Below are positions 9,338 to 20,983 of a DNA stretch of 50,271 bases, in pieces (position 1 is the first letter of the stretch; every line of letters starts with the position of its first letter). A model generated the notes under the pieces. That model saw only the letters and a list, made by a program, of their open reading frames with translations, was not told where the DNA came from and made no database searches. The DNA lies in NCBI GenBank assembly GCA_028278455.1, contig JANQEH010000164.1, positions 1 through 50,271 on the forward strand, written 5' to 3'. The position numbers and the translations under genes are program-made. Source of the DNA: a bacterium. Lineage in GTDB: Bacteria; SM23-31.

Positions 9338-9388
9338 GCTGAGATTTCTCGGCTTGCCCCTTCTTCCGGGGCTGCGCTCGAAATGACA
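9338..9388. repeat. Dispersed GAGATTTCTCG...CTCGAAATGACA repeat, copy with internal hairpin
   Basis: Shares GCTGAGATTTCTCG and GCGCTCGAAATGACA with the copy at 4495-4526, but about 20 bases are inserted between them, and this insert forms a GCCCC/GGGGC stem. It lies in the gap between the DUF721 gene and gyrB, which otherwise shows only AT-rich sequence. Confidence 0.6.
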
Positions 9389-9461
9389 AAATATCATGGA
9401 TATTACAAGTAAGTTGGAAATAGAATTAATTTAAACAGCATCTAAAGGGCGAGTTAATTAA

Positions 9462-11378
<1,917 letters not shown>

Positions 11379-11405
11379 AATAGCAGTATTAATTTTTTGA
11401 ACCAA

Positions 11406-11435
11406 GGCGCCCGTACTAAAAGGGTGCCTTTTTTT
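11406..11435 (+). terminator. Rho-independent terminator after gyrB
   Basis: GGCGCCC (11406-11412) pairs with GGGTGCC (11422-11428) through six Watson-Crick pairs and one G-T pair, with a 9-nt loop and a run of seven T. It begins 28 bp after the gyrB stop. Farther on, GTCCCG-C-CGGGAC at 11503-11515 is a small separate palindrome. Confidence 0.9.
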
Positions 11436-11628
11436 ATGAAAAAATTGAAATATATTTTGTATTATTGATTTATAAGTAATTATATTAAATACCTTGTTAG
11501 CCGTCCCGCCGGGACGCGCTGTTTTCTAATTACAGTTCTAATCACTAAAGTGACGGTATAATTAAGATCAGATTGAGCAGATTTTAAATTCCCGTTTGGT
11601 GATTAACCTAAAGAATCATGGTGCTGAC

Positions 11629-14061
11629 ATGAAAAAAGGTTTTTTCTATTACATACTTCCGCTTGTTCTATGTGCAGCGGGATTGCTTTCCGGATTGTCA
11701 TTCTTCAGCAATAATGATATCTATAACTGCCTCAAAGGTGGTATGGAAGAAGAAGAGATCAGGCTGGCGGCTGATGAGCTGATGGAATACCTTAGTTATT
11801 CACATTCTATCTATACTCAGACAGTGACAAAGCATACAATGGATAACATTATTGAGTATGTTCAGCGTCAGGAGATAGGTCATTCAGACGCAGTAGACCT
11901 TCCGATGTACAGGTGGAGCGTAAGGTATGCCAAGGGTGAACCGGGGAGGATAATAGAGGCACAAGACACTGGATTAGTTATAAATGCTGATGAGGTAAAT
12001 GAAGGAAATTATGAGAGGATTACTCTTAGATTTTCTCCGGATGGAAAGCTTCACGATATTGACATGTCCAGTGAAGCTGAAAAAGCCATCGAAGAGCAGA
12101 TGGGGCAGAACCTGCTTTCAGTAGAGGATTCTGAAAGACTGGCAAGGGAATTTATTTACAGATATGCCAGTGAGGATACTGCTAATCTTGAATTAATATC
12201 AAGAAATCTGCTTCAGAGTGAAGGCAGGGAAGATATCGAGTACGGATTTGAACGAAAGGACAGCAGGTTTCCCGGCCTGATAGATAATATTTCACTTTTG
12301 TTAAGCAACGGCAGTATAAAGGAATTTGACAGGAGGATTACCACTGAAGAATTAGACACAGCCAGATCAGATGAAATACTTGATATAATATTCGCGATAC
12401 TAACCGGTGTTGCCTGGGTTGTTATTGTTGTAACAGCTATTTATATATTTATAACCAAGGCGAGAAAAGACCAGCTTGATTTTATTAAGATCTGGTGGGT
12501 AGGCGGATTCACGTTGATCTCCATGGTCGGGATCATAGCTGCTGATGAGACAGATATTCTCGGAATATTGCTTGGAGGCGGTCTCGGTGGCAGTATGGTA
12601 GGCCTTATTATGGCCTTTGCTTATGCAACAGGTGAATCGGTAACAAGGGAATCCGATAAAACGAAACTCAGGAGTATTGATGCAATATTCCAGGGTAATT
12701 TTTTTGTCCGGGAGATAGGTGATTCGATCCTTAAAGGGATCGCTCTTGCAGGAGCCGCACTTGTGATCATATTCGCTCTGAAGTGGATTTTTATGCACAT
12801 CCCCGGAACATTAATTAAGGGGATCGAGCTGAGTAACCAGTCGAATCCCTTCCGGTCGTTCTTCGAATACATATCAGGTAATACGCTAATAGCCATAGGT
12901 ATATCGATCTCGTTATTCCTGATCTGGGGATCATATCTTAACGGCAGGATTAAAAATTTTCGGATAAAAGTTCTATTACTTGCATTCTTCTTTGCCATTA
13001 CCGAATGGTTTGAGCCGGGTATAGGCCCGAGGTATTACAGTTTCTTTATGCTCCTGCCTCTTGGGATCCTTGTTTCATACGTATATTTTAAGGAAGAATA
13101 CCTTACTATTTTCATCTGGATAGTTCTTTTTCTTTTTCTGTCGAGAGTGCAGGAATTTTCGATTATAAGCCCATCCAGAGATATATTATTCAGCGGGATA
13201 GCTTATGGATTTCTCGGAATCCTTTATATAACAGGAGTGGTATCAAGAAAGTATGGTGTAAGCGTTTCCCGGCTTCGGGAATACGTGCCTGATTATGCTG
13301 TACGCCGGGCAGAGAGACAAAGGATCGAGCAGGAGCTCGAGATTGCAAAGAAGGTTCAGATGGACCTTCTGCCGAGTACAACTCCGGATTATCCCCAGGC
13401 GGAGATCGAAACGATGTGTATCCCCGCTCTCGAAGTTGGAGGCGATTATTTTGATTTTTTCCCGTATGATGAGAACAGGCTTGGACTTATAATCGGGGAT
13501 GTATCCGGTAAAGGTGTACCGGCAGCATTTTATATGACTCTTGTAAAAGGAATTCTGAAGACGCTTGTAAAGAACAAACAGAATCCGAAGGATATACTCT
13601 GCAAGCTGAATCAGATATTCTGCGAAAATGTGCCGAAGAATGTATTTATCAGCGCAATTTATGGTGTAATAGATTTTGATCAGAGGATCCTGAAGTTTTC
13701 GCGAGCCGGGCATATGCCCCTGATACTATGCAGAAAAAAGAGCGGTGAATTCAGACAGATCACACCGACAGGGATGGCTATAGGTCTTGACAGCAGCATT
13801 AAGTTCGATTCTTACCTGGAAGAAAAGACTGTCCAGATAGAAGAGGGTGATATGTTTCTCTTCTTCACTGACGGAATATCAGAAGCTAATAATTTAGCAG
13901 GTGAGGAATTCGGTGAAGACAGGCTTGCGGAGATTATAGAGAAATATTCGGATTCTTCTCCAAAAAAGATCATCAAGAAAATTTATAATGAAGTTACCGG
14001 ATTTCAGGGAGATGCGGCGAGGCATGATGATATTACCGCAGTTGCAGTGAAGATTACATAG
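11629..14061 (+). CDS. Membrane-bound SpoIIE/RsbU-type PP2C phosphatase
   Basis: About 810 residues. An N-terminal membrane anchor (MKKGFFYYILPL) precedes a roughly 230-residue extracytoplasmic region. Then come about nine membrane helices and a C-terminal PP2C phosphatase domain. The domain begins after a linker helix (EQELEIAKKVQMDLLPS, typical of RsbU proteins) and carries the metal-binding GGDYFDFF, GDVSGKGVPAAFYM and FTDGISEA. Such enzymes dephosphorylate anti-sigma-factor antagonists in partner switching; the STAS protein at 38689-39012 is a possible but unproven partner. I prefer ATG 11629 because it starts a normal signal anchor; TTG 11596 and GTG 11599 are in frame upstream. Confidence 0.85.
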   Translation: MKKGFFYYILPLVLCAAGLLSGLSFFSNNDIYNCLKGGMEEEEIRLAADELMEYLSYSHSIYTQTVTKHTMDNIIEYVQRQEIGHSDAVDLPMYRWSVRYAKGEPGRIIEAQDTGLVINADEVNEGNYERITLRFSPDGKLHDIDMSSEAEKAIEEQMGQNLLSVEDSERLAREFIYRYASEDTANLELISRNLLQSEGREDIEYGFERKDSRFPGLIDNISLLLSNGSIKEFDRRITTEELDTARSDEILDIIFAILTGVAWVVIVVTAIYIFITKARKDQLDFIKIWWVGGFTLISMVGIIAADETDILGILLGGGLGGSMVGLIMAFAYATGESVTRESDKTKLRSIDAIFQGNFFVREIGDSILKGIALAGAALVIIFALKWIFMHIPGTLIKGIELSNQSNPFRSFFEYISGNTLIAIGISISLFLIWGSYLNGRIKNFRIKVLLLAFFFAITEWFEPGIGPRYYSFFMLLPLGILVSYVYFKEEYLTIFIWIVLFLFLSRVQEFSIISPSRDILFSGIAYGFLGILYITGVVSRKYGVSVSRLREYVPDYAVRRAERQRIEQELEIAKKVQMDLLPSTTPDYPQAEIETMCIPALEVGGDYFDFFPYDENRLGLIIGDVSGKGVPAAFYMTLVKGILKTLVKNKQNPKDILCKLNQIFCENVPKNVFISAIYGVIDFDQRILKFSRAGHMPLILCRKKSGEFRQITPTGMAIGLDSSIKFDSYLEEKTVQIEEGDMFLFFTDGISEANNLAGEEFGEDRLAEIIEKYSDSSPKKIIKKIYNEVTGFQGDAARHDDITAVAVKIT

Positions 14062-14077
14062 TAGCACCCACCTAAAT

Positions 14078-14093
14078 CCCCCTCAAGTGGGGG
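14078..14093. repeat. C-rich inverted repeat, dispersed intergenic family
   Basis: CCCCC at 14078-14082 pairs with GGGGG at 14089-14093 shortly after the phosphatase stop codon. It resembles the repeats at 4391-4419 and 15522-15549. A shorter CCCT/AGGG hairpin follows near 14226-14243. No gene is visible in 14062-14354. Confidence 0.4.
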
Positions 14094-14354
14094 TAAAGCA
14101 TAAAATTAATCCCGGATGGGGAACGGCACTCAATACTGATAGTGGAAAAAAGGGTTAGGAGTGATATTTTACCCTCGTAAGGGCATACAATTGTATAACC
14201 CAACCGATGGAGAAATATGAAGAAGAGTCCCTTTCATTGAGGGAGATTGTATAAGCTTTAATTCGACTCTAAGGGAATTTCCTCTATGAAATGATTTTTA
14301 ATCTTGAAGGAATGAAAAAGCAATAGTAGATAATCTATTAACCGGGAGAGAGAA

Positions 14355-15176
14355 GTGACATTTACAGAAAAAGTGAAAACAGCGATTGAGACGAGCAATT
14401 CAAATGTCTGTGTCGGACTTGATACTGACATTGAGAAGATACCTGAATTCCTAAAGAGCGGAAGCGATCCGATATTTGAATTTAACAGGGAGATAATTGA
14501 CCATACTAAAGACGAAGCATGCGCATATAAACTGAATATGGCGTTTTACGAAGCAGCGGGTAAAACCGGGATGGACGCGCTTCAGAAGACTGTAGAATAT
14601 ATACCCGGTCATATTGTGAAAGTAATCGACGCTAAGCGCGGGGATATCGGAAATACTTCCAGGCTTTATGCTAAATCGATCTTCGATGTAATCGGCGGGG
14701 ACTGCATCACGGTAAATCCTTACATGGGACAGGACAGCATTGGCCCTTTCCTTGATTTTGATGAAAAGGGTATATTCCTTCTATGTCTTACTTCAAACAG
14801 GGGATCTGCAGATTTCCAGCAGCTCCCTATGAAAAATGGTTCTCCGCTTTATATGACTGTTGCCAGAACAATTTCCAGATGGTCTGAAGAGCATCCCGGA
14901 AAGATCGGTATGGTAGTGGGAGCGACACATCCTGAAGAGCTGAAGACGATCCGTAATGAAGCCCCGGGACTTCCTTTCCTTATCCCGGGAATTGGCGCCC
15001 AGAAGGGTGATCTGGTTGGTACTGTTGAAGCAGGTATCGGTGCTGGCAGGGCTCCCGCACTCATAAATTCAAGCCGTGGAATTATTTACAGTTCCTCAGG
15101 TAAAGATTTTGCTGAAGCGGCGGGCGCAAGTTGTGGAAAACTAAAGCAGGAGATAAATTCCATTCTTAAAGTATAG
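14355..15176 (+). CDS. pyrF: Orotidine 5'-phosphate decarboxylase (type 2)
   Basis: A 273-residue TIM-barrel enzyme that decarboxylates OMP to UMP, the last step of de novo pyrimidine synthesis. The early segment VCVGLDTDIEKIP and the catalytic stretch VKVIDAKRGDIGNTSRLYA (Lys-Asp array) match the longer type-2 PyrF subgroup rather than the short E. coli type. PFLIPGIGAQKGD and INSSRGIIYSS near the C-terminus form the phosphate-binding part. The GTG start is preceded by GGGAGAGAG at good spacing. No other pyr gene is adjacent. It converges on leuS across a 412-bp gap. Confidence 0.93.
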   Translation: MTFTEKVKTAIETSNSNVCVGLDTDIEKIPEFLKSGSDPIFEFNREIIDHTKDEACAYKLNMAFYEAAGKTGMDALQKTVEYIPGHIVKVIDAKRGDIGNTSRLYAKSIFDVIGGDCITVNPYMGQDSIGPFLDFDEKGIFLLCLTSNRGSADFQQLPMKNGSPLYMTVARTISRWSEEHPGKIGMVVGATHPEELKTIRNEAPGLPFLIPGIGAQKGDLVGTVEAGIGAGRAPALINSSRGIIYSSSGKDFAEAAGASCGKLKQEINSILKV

Positions 15177-15270
15177 CATAATTCATACCAGAGTTGCATT
15201 TTTTAAGCTTGATTTTAAAATAATTTTGACTTTTTTGTGAGTGAGTTCAATCCATTATTCAGGATTGTTC

Positions 15271-15290
15271 TGTGGATAACCTGTGGATAA
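15271..15290 (+). promoter_or_regulatory. Two perfect DnaA boxes in tandem
   Basis: TGTGGATAA occurs at 15271-15279 and again at 15282-15290, an 11-bp repeat close to one helical turn, with a weak third match directly after. It lies in the otherwise gene-free 15177-15588 gap between convergent pyrF and leuS. Confidence 0.55.
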
Positions 15291-15512
15291 CCTGCGTATA
15301 GTTAAGTAGTTATTTATTGTTCATTGCAAAAACTCGCACTCCTTTCCGGATTCTATTTCCCCCCTGTAAGAATAACAGTCAGATTTCTTCGCTCAGAACA
15401 TGGTTTCCATGTATGAGATATCTATAGTCGGATTGAGATTCTGAATTAGAGATTCAATCAATTAGGAAACCTTGAATTCTTATCTCCCCCTTTGTTCCCC
15501 TTCGAAAAGGAG

Positions 15513-15549
15513 TAAAAAATTCCCCCCTTGAGAGGGAATATAAGGGGGG
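15513..15549 (-). terminator. Terminator of leuS formed by a C-rich repeat
   Basis: CCCCCCTT (15522-15529) pairs perfectly with AAGGGGGG (15542-15549) around a 12-nt loop. Read on the minus strand, the hairpin is followed by a U-rich tract (15514-15521 complement), as in an intrinsic terminator, and it lies 40 bp past the leuS stop. A further C-rich repeat sits at 15485-15510. Confidence 0.65.
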
Positions 15550-15588
15550 TGTAATATATGTAGGGATAACCAGATGTTAATTCTTACG

Positions 15589-18072
15589 TCACACCACTAT
15601 ATTGACAAGGCGATCCTTGACGTAGATGATCTTTTTAATTCCACCGGAAATGAATTTCTGAACATTGTCGAGTTCCGGTGCTCTGCGCTTGATTTCTTCT
15701 TCCGGGAGGTCTGCCGGGATAATCAGGTTGCCGCGAACCTTACCGTTTACCTGGACGACGATCGTCTTTTCCTCAGCCTTCATGAGCGATTCGTCGTATG
15801 CAGGCCAGTCACTGACAGACAGATAGTCTTCGAATCCCATGTGTTCCCAGAGTTCTTCAGTTATATGAGGTGCAAACGGATTAAGAAGGGATACCAGACG
15901 AATCATCGCACGCGCGAAGAGTGATGCTCTGGAAGGAGTATCGGCATATTCGGGGTGTTCGATCGAGAAGTCCCTGATCTCGTTCAAAAATTCCATAAGA
16001 GCAGCTATTCCGGTATTAAAATGCAGATGGTCTATACTCTCGGTTACATGTTTTGTTGTGGTCTCGATCACTCTCGCAAGCTGTTTATCAGCTTTGCTGT
16101 TCAGGTCAAGTGAATCCGTCTTATCTTTATACTCAGTTATCAGCTCCTTCTTTTCATGTATAAGAGTCCAGATCCTGTTCAGAAAGCGGGATACTCCGTG
16201 AATCCCTGCATCATTCCAGTCATATTCCTTTTCCGGAGGAGCAGCGAAAAGCATAAATGCTCTTGTTGAGTCAGCTCCGTAAGTTTCTATCAATTCTCCC
16301 GGATCTACAACATTACCCTTTGATTTGGACATTACTTCGCCTTCCTTAAGCACCATTCCCTGAGTAGTAAGCCTCGAGAATGGTTCATCAATATCGGCAA
16401 GTCCGATATCACGCAGGGCTTTCATGAAAAAGCGTGAATAGAGAAGGTGAAGAATAGCGTGCGTTATTCCGCCGATATAATGATCGACGGGCATCCATTT
16501 TTCCGCCAGATTCTTGTCGAAGGGTTTGTCCTCAAGCTTCGGAGAAACATATCTAAGGAAATACCATGAGCTGTCAACGAAGGTATCCATGGTGTCAGTT
16601 TCCCTTCGGGCGTCACTGCCGCAAACGGGACATATAGCATTCTTAAAAGTCGGTGAATTCTCTAGCGGATTACCTTCACCCGTGAACTTTGCATCCTTTG
16701 GAAGAATAACGGGCAGATCATCTTCAGGAACCGGGACTATACCGCATTTACCACAGTAGATAATCGGTATAGGTGTTCCCCAGTATCTCTGCCGGGAGAT
16801 GAGCCAATCCCTTATTCTATATGTAGTCGAGAAATCACCAAGACCTTTTTCTTTCAACTTTTCAGTAATGTTTGTTTTTGCCGCCATATGCTCGAGACCA
16901 TTGAATTCGCCTGAATTTATCAAATAGCCGGGATCTACGTAGGCTTCTTTCATGTCTTCAAGTTTCAGGGGATCTTTTCGATCAGGTGTAATCACGACTT
17001 TAATCGGCAGGTCGTATTTTTTAGAAAACTCGAAATCTCTCTGGTCATGGGCGGGTACTGCCATGACGGCTCCGGTCCCGTAATCCATAAGGACATAATC
17101 GGCGATGAAAACGGGCATATTCTCACCGGTAATGGGGTGTACCATGTATCTATCTATGAAAATACCTTCCTTTTCTACTTGTTCAGCAGTGCGTTCGATC
17201 TTGGATTTTCTTCTTGCCCTTGTTATGAAATCCTCGATCTCCGCTTTCTTTTGAGAGTCCTGGATCAGTTCTGGTATTAAGGGGTATTCCGGAGCGAGAA
17301 CAAGATAGCATACACCCATCAGGGTATCTGGTCTTGTAGTAAATGCAGGAATAGAATAGTCGGAGTCGGCTATTGGGAAGTGTATCTCCGTTCCGATGGA
17401 TTTTCCGATCCAGTTCCGCTGCATCAGCCTGACCTGCTCAGGCCATTCAGTGAGTTTTTCAGTAGATTCGAGTAGTTCGTCGGCATATTTTCTGATATTG
17501 AAAAACCATTGTTCGAGGTCCTTTTCCACGACATTATTATCGCATCTCCAGCATTGTCCATCGATCACCTGTTCATTGGCAAGAACAGTCCCGCAGGAAT
17601 TGCACCAGTTGATCGAAGCTTTTTTCTTATAAGCGAGGCCGTTTTTATAAAACTGGAGGAAAATCCACTGGTTCCACCTGTAATAGTCTGGCAGACATGT
17701 ATTTACATAGTGCTCCCAGTCATAGCTGAATCCCATCCGTTTCTGTTGTTTCTGCATTATTTCGATGCACCTCAAGGTCCATTCTTCGGGATCGATGTCC
17801 ATTTTTATAGCAGCATTTTCCGCCGGAAGTCCCATTGCATCGTAGCCCATTGGATACAGAACGTTAAATCCGAGCCTTCTCTTGAAGCGCGCCAGAACAT
17901 CACCGATAGAATAATTCCTGACATGTCCCATGTGCAGTTTTCCTGATGGATAGGGATACATTTCAAGGCAGTAAAATTTTTCCCTTGAATCATCATCTGA
18001 TGTACGGTAAACATGATCATCCGACCATTTCTTCTGCCACTTGGATTCGACTTCGCTAAATTGATATTCCAT
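15589..18072 (-). CDS. leuS: Leucyl-tRNA synthetase
   Basis: An 827-residue class I aminoacyl-tRNA synthetase that charges tRNA-Leu. The HIGH motif appears as HMGH within [16 protein letters not shown] near residue 46; the KMSKS loop is [13 protein letters not shown] near residue 580. The CP1 editing domain is present ([13 protein letters not shown] near residue 232 and a [10 protein letters not shown] segment), so it should hydrolyse mischarged norvaline or isoleucine. CxxC pairs at NWCNSCG and CGKCG suggest zinc sites. The C-terminal anticodon-binding domain ends with VQVNGKVRG and [13 protein letters not shown]. No T-box-like motif is seen upstream. Confidence 0.97.
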   Translation of the reverse strand: MEYQFSEVESKWQKKWSDDHVYRTSDDDSREKFYCLEMYPYPSGKLHMGHVRNYSIGDVLARFKRRLGFNVLYPMGYDAMGLPAENAAIKMDIDPEEWTLRCIEIMQKQQKRMGFSYDWEHYVNTCLPDYYRWNQWIFLQFYKNGLAYKKKASINWCNSCGTVLANEQVIDGQCWRCDNNVVEKDLEQWFFNIRKYADELLESTEKLTEWPEQVRLMQRNWIGKSIGTEIHFPIADSDYSIPAFTTRPDTLMGVCYLVLAPEYPLIPELIQDSQKKAEIEDFITRARRKSKIERTAEQVEKEGIFIDRYMVHPITGENMPVFIADYVLMDYGTGAVMAVPAHDQRDFEFSKKYDLPIKVVITPDRKDPLKLEDMKEAYVDPGYLINSGEFNGLEHMAAKTNITEKLKEKGLGDFSTTYRIRDWLISRQRYWGTPIPIIYCGKCGIVPVPEDDLPVILPKDAKFTGEGNPLENSPTFKNAICPVCGSDARRETDTMDTFVDSSWYFLRYVSPKLEDKPFDKNLAEKWMPVDHYIGGITHAILHLLYSRFFMKALRDIGLADIDEPFSRLTTQGMVLKEGEVMSKSKGNVVDPGELIETYGADSTRAFMLFAAPPEKEYDWNDAGIHGVSRFLNRIWTLIHEKKELITEYKDKTDSLDLNSKADKQLARVIETTTKHVTESIDHLHFNTGIAALMEFLNEIRDFSIEHPEYADTPSRASLFARAMIRLVSLLNPFAPHITEELWEHMGFEDYLSVSDWPAYDESLMKAEEKTIVVQVNGKVRGNLIIPADLPEEEIKRRAPELDNVQKFISGGIKKIIYVKDRLVNIVV

Positions 18073-18481
18073 GATCTCTATGAGTTGTTAATTTTATGTA
18101 CAAACCCTAAAAATAAAAAAATTATATGAATTATCAAAGTGAATAATTATTAGTTTAACTGATTATACGGGCATCCCTGAAGAACAGAGAGATTGAGGTG
18201 TTTTCCTGGCCATCCCAGCTCTTATAAATTTACTATTATCAAATATCATTTGCGGAATACTTATTGTTTTAATGGTCTGCGTATTAACATAAAAAGCGGA
18301 GTAATAATTCAGGATAATCTTATGTGCCGGATGAAGATAAATGATCCCAAAGGTTGAGAAAACTAATAGTATATGGTATAAGAGGTGTCTCCGTTGATGG
18401 GGAGATCAGAACTCGATAAACAGAGTTCCTGCAATAAATTAACAGCAAATATACTACGATATAAGATTTTCAGTAAGCTTA
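18073..18481. other. Gene-free gap upstream of leuS
   Basis: About 400 bp without a supported gene or known riboswitch. It contains a small TCTCC/GGAGA hairpin near 18388-18404 and presumably the leuS promoter. Confidence 0.4.
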
Positions 18482-18958
18482 TTAATCCAATAAATCAACG
18501 AGGTTTTCTTTTTTTGCCTGGGGCAGTTCCTGGCATATGAGTTCGATGTTGTTTTCCTCGAGATATTTAAAGGCTTTGACGTCCACATTATCGACGAAAA
18601 CATAGGATAGGACCTTCTTCTTATTGGGTTTGAAATGCATTCCTCCGATATTAACCTGCTGCAAGTTTACATTATTCTTAACCAGATCGACAAGCACCGC
18701 GGGAGACTCCACCAACATGATCACCCTGTCCTTTTCGAATTTTCCGCTGTTCAGAGAGGTTGCGGCTTCCATCACATTCATAATAGAGATCTTGAGGTCA
18801 AAGGGAACACAATTCTTATACAGTTCTTTCTGCCAGTCGTCTTCAGCTATTTCATCACTGACCAGTAGTATCCGGTCAGGATTAAGATAACTGCCCCATC
18901 CAACTGTGACCTGACCGTGCACAAGCCGGTCGTCAATTCTAACTAATGTAAGTGACAT
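18482..18958 (-). CDS. PTS mannose/sorbose-family EIIB domain protein
   Basis: A 158-residue free-standing EIIB domain. The N-terminus LVRIDDRLVHGQVTVGW contains the phosphorylatable His14 in the canonical RIDxRLVHGQV motif, and VNIGGMHFK around residue 103 is another family signature. In full phosphotransferase systems this domain passes phosphate from EIIA to the sugar through EIIC and EIID. Here only EIIA and hprK lie upstream, and no EIIC, EIID, HPr or enzyme I gene is visible before leuS, so a regulatory rather than transport role is plausible. Confidence 0.9.
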   Translation of the reverse strand: MSLTLVRIDDRLVHGQVTVGWGSYLNPDRILLVSDEIAEDDWQKELYKNCVPFDLKISIMNVMEAATSLNSGKFEKDRVIMLVESPAVLVDLVKNNVNLQQVNIGGMHFKPNKKKVLSYVFVDNVDVKAFKYLEENNIELICQELPQAKKENLVDLLD

Positions 18959-19116
18959 TTAGTCTAAATCTTCCTTTAAAGTAATTCGGGCACTAAATAT
19001 AAAGCTAATTAAGGTCAAAAGCAAACATGAATGATAGAAAAAGAATCAAAACAGCCTTTTCAGAGTACGTATAACTCCGGAAGAAATTAATTTAATTCTA
19101 TACTGCCCTGATCTAA

Positions 19117-19539
19117 CTATGCTTCGTCTTCATTTTCGTCTTTAGGAAAAGATGAGTCTGTAACGACGAGCGTGGCTTTGGCGGATGATTCCTTAAGATA
19201 TTCGGCCAGTTCGGTCAATCTGTAGGAATTTCTTTTGCTGAAAAATGCCAGCATCATAGGGAGATTTACTCCTGATATGAGAACGAGATTGTTGCAGTTT
19301 TTTTGTACTATCCTTGCAGCATGCCAGCAGCTTCCCCCGAAGAAATCGATAAAAACGAGGATCTGTTCATTATCTTCCCAGTCTCTTATTGCTGAGTCAA
19401 GATTTATAACAAGGTCCTTCATGGAGATCTGCTCATTGCTCAGCACCTTGATCCCGGGCATTTCCCCGATGATCTTCTGAGTTGTGTTTATCAGAGATCT
19501 TCCGAGGTCTCCGTGTGTAAGGATGATACCTTTGATCAT
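19117..19539 (-). CDS. PTS mannose-family EIIA domain protein
   Basis: A 140-residue EIIA domain. IILTHGDLGRSLINT places the active-site His at residue 9, as in ManX EIIA domains, and FIDFFGGSCWHAA followed by SGVNLPMMLAF are conserved family segments. The C-terminus is acidic. It begins 13 bp after hprK ends and lies 158 bp upstream of the EIIB gene, so hpf, hprK, EIIA and probably EIIB form one operon. It is predicted to be phosphorylated by HPr, but no HPr gene is in the window. Confidence 0.9.
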   Translation of the reverse strand: MIKGIILTHGDLGRSLINTTQKIIGEMPGIKVLSNEQISMKDLVINLDSAIRDWEDNEQILVFIDFFGGSCWHAARIVQKNCNNLVLISGVNLPMMLAFFSKRNSYRLTELAEYLKESSAKATLVVTDSSFPKDENEDEA

Positions 19540-19552
19540 AGTATTATTTTGA

Positions 19553-20530
19553 TTATTCTATATCGTCGGCCAGGTATTGTCTTATCTTGTCATTTTTTTT
19601 AATCTTCTGGTTGAGTTTTTTAATAAACTCTTGCTCAGGTTTGAATCCATAGATCCTCTGCATGAGCTTCAGGGCAATCACTTCTGAAATAACCGTGATG
19701 TTCTTCCCAGGGAAAATAGGCAGTCTTATAAGAGGGATCTCAACATCGAGATAGCTAGTGAACTCCTTCTTTGTTCCGAGTCTGTCATATTCTGAAATAT
19801 CCTGGTGGTCTTCCAGTTTTACTTCGACCTCGACTCTCTTCTGGATCCTAATCGCCCTGATCCCAAAAAGGCTCCAAATATCGATCAGACCGACACCCCT
19901 TATCTCTATCATATTTTTCAGGAGCTCCTGGCTCGTTCCGATCAGAACCCCTTCTCTCTTTCTGAAGATTTCCACGACATCGTCGGCAACAAGCCGATGT
20001 CCTCTTTCGATCAGATCAAGTGCTATCTCACTCTTTCCTATCCCGCTACGTCCCGTAAATAGTACTCCTATACCGTAGACATCAACGAGAGTCCCATGAA
20101 CATTGATTCTCGGGGCAGCCTCAGTATTGAGATAATCGAGAAGTACAGAATAAATCTGAATTGTATGGTGGGGTGAACGGAATACAGAAGTTTCCGTTTT
20201 ATTCGCGATATCCAGCAGGTACCTGTCGATTCTTGCATTATTCGCAATTATAAGGCAAGGTATATCGGATTTCAGAAGGCGTTTAAAGGCGTCGACTCTT
20301 TGATCTTTTGACAGAGTATCTATATATCCGATCTCAGTATAACCGAAAACCTGTATCTTTTCATTTGCGAATACATCAATAAACCCGGACAATAATAGCC
20401 CGGGTCTATTGAGGTCATGATCTTTTATAGGCTTTTTAAAACCTTTCTTGGTGTTCAGCAGTTTAAGTTCAAGAGCCTGGCGGTTGTGGTCAAAAATCTT
20501 CTCAACCGTTAAAGTATGTTCTGCTTTCAT
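19553..20530 (-). CDS. hprK: HPr kinase/phosphorylase
   Basis: A 325-residue bifunctional enzyme that phosphorylates and dephosphorylates a regulatory serine of HPr. The N-terminal domain (residues 1-130) is followed by the catalytic domain with HGTLVDVYG (His145), the P-loop GRSGIGKS at 160-167, and LVADDVVEI with the conserved Asp pair. The family signature around EIRGVGLIDI follows. Its gene overlaps hpf by four bases, indicating translational coupling. HprK in Gram-negative bacteria is often linked to partial mannose-type PTS genes, as here. Confidence 0.95.
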   Translation of the reverse strand: MKAEHTLTVEKIFDHNRQALELKLLNTKKGFKKPIKDHDLNRPGLLLSGFIDVFANEKIQVFGYTEIGYIDTLSKDQRVDAFKRLLKSDIPCLIIANNARIDRYLLDIANKTETSVFRSPHHTIQIYSVLLDYLNTEAAPRINVHGTLVDVYGIGVLFTGRSGIGKSEIALDLIERGHRLVADDVVEIFRKREGVLIGTSQELLKNMIEIRGVGLIDIWSLFGIRAIRIQKRVEVEVKLEDHQDISEYDRLGTKKEFTSYLDVEIPLIRLPIFPGKNITVISEVIALKLMQRIYGFKPEQEFIKKLNQKIKKNDKIRQYLADDIE

Positions 20531-20865
20531 TCTTCCTCGAAATAATCTCCTCCCACATAATCTACAGCTTTTTCATGGGAGAAGCTTTTCAATTTGGTTT
20601 TATACTTTCTCAACTGTCTTTCGAGTTTTTTCACAGCCGAATCTATTGATCTGAACATATCATCGGAAGCTACAGCAGTGTTGAGGGTCTGCCCTCTTAC
20701 GTTGAGAAACATCTCCACTTTCTGCTCGTTTTTAATATAACTTAAAATTACCTCACAGTCAATTATTCCCTTATAAAATTTCTCAAGCCTGCTGAGTTCG
20801 TTTTCGATAAACTGTTTCAATCTATCCGATGCTTTAAAATGACGAGCTGTGATATTTATACGCAT
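20527..20865 (-). CDS. hpf: Ribosome hibernation-promoting factor, short form
   Basis: A 112-residue HPF/RaiA-family protein that binds the 30S decoding region and inactivates ribosomes in slow growth. MRINITARHFKASDRLKQFIE and LSRLEKFY are characteristic, followed by EVILSYIK and NTAVASDDMFRSIDSAVKKLERQLRKYK. It lacks the C-terminal dimerisation domain of long HPF. It is encoded between xerC and hprK and overlaps the latter by four bases. An hpf-hprK linkage is also seen near rpoN in other bacteria; rpoN is absent here. Confidence 0.92.
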   Translation of the reverse strand: MRINITARHFKASDRLKQFIENELSRLEKFYKGIIDCEVILSYIKNEQKVEMFLNVRGQTLNTAVASDDMFRSIDSAVKKLERQLRKYKTKLKSFSHEKAVDYVGGDYFEEE

Positions 20866-20983
20866 AATAGGTCCTCCATTTACACCTTAGGAATTGATAT
20901 TAGATTAACCATCTTATAATCATAAAGACAGTGGCAGTTAATGGAAGTATTATATCATAAGCGGATCCTTTCAATACTAGTTT

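Noticed and set aside
18073-18481. T-box riboswitch upstream of leuS
   Set aside because: The conserved T-box sequence was not found on the minus strand.
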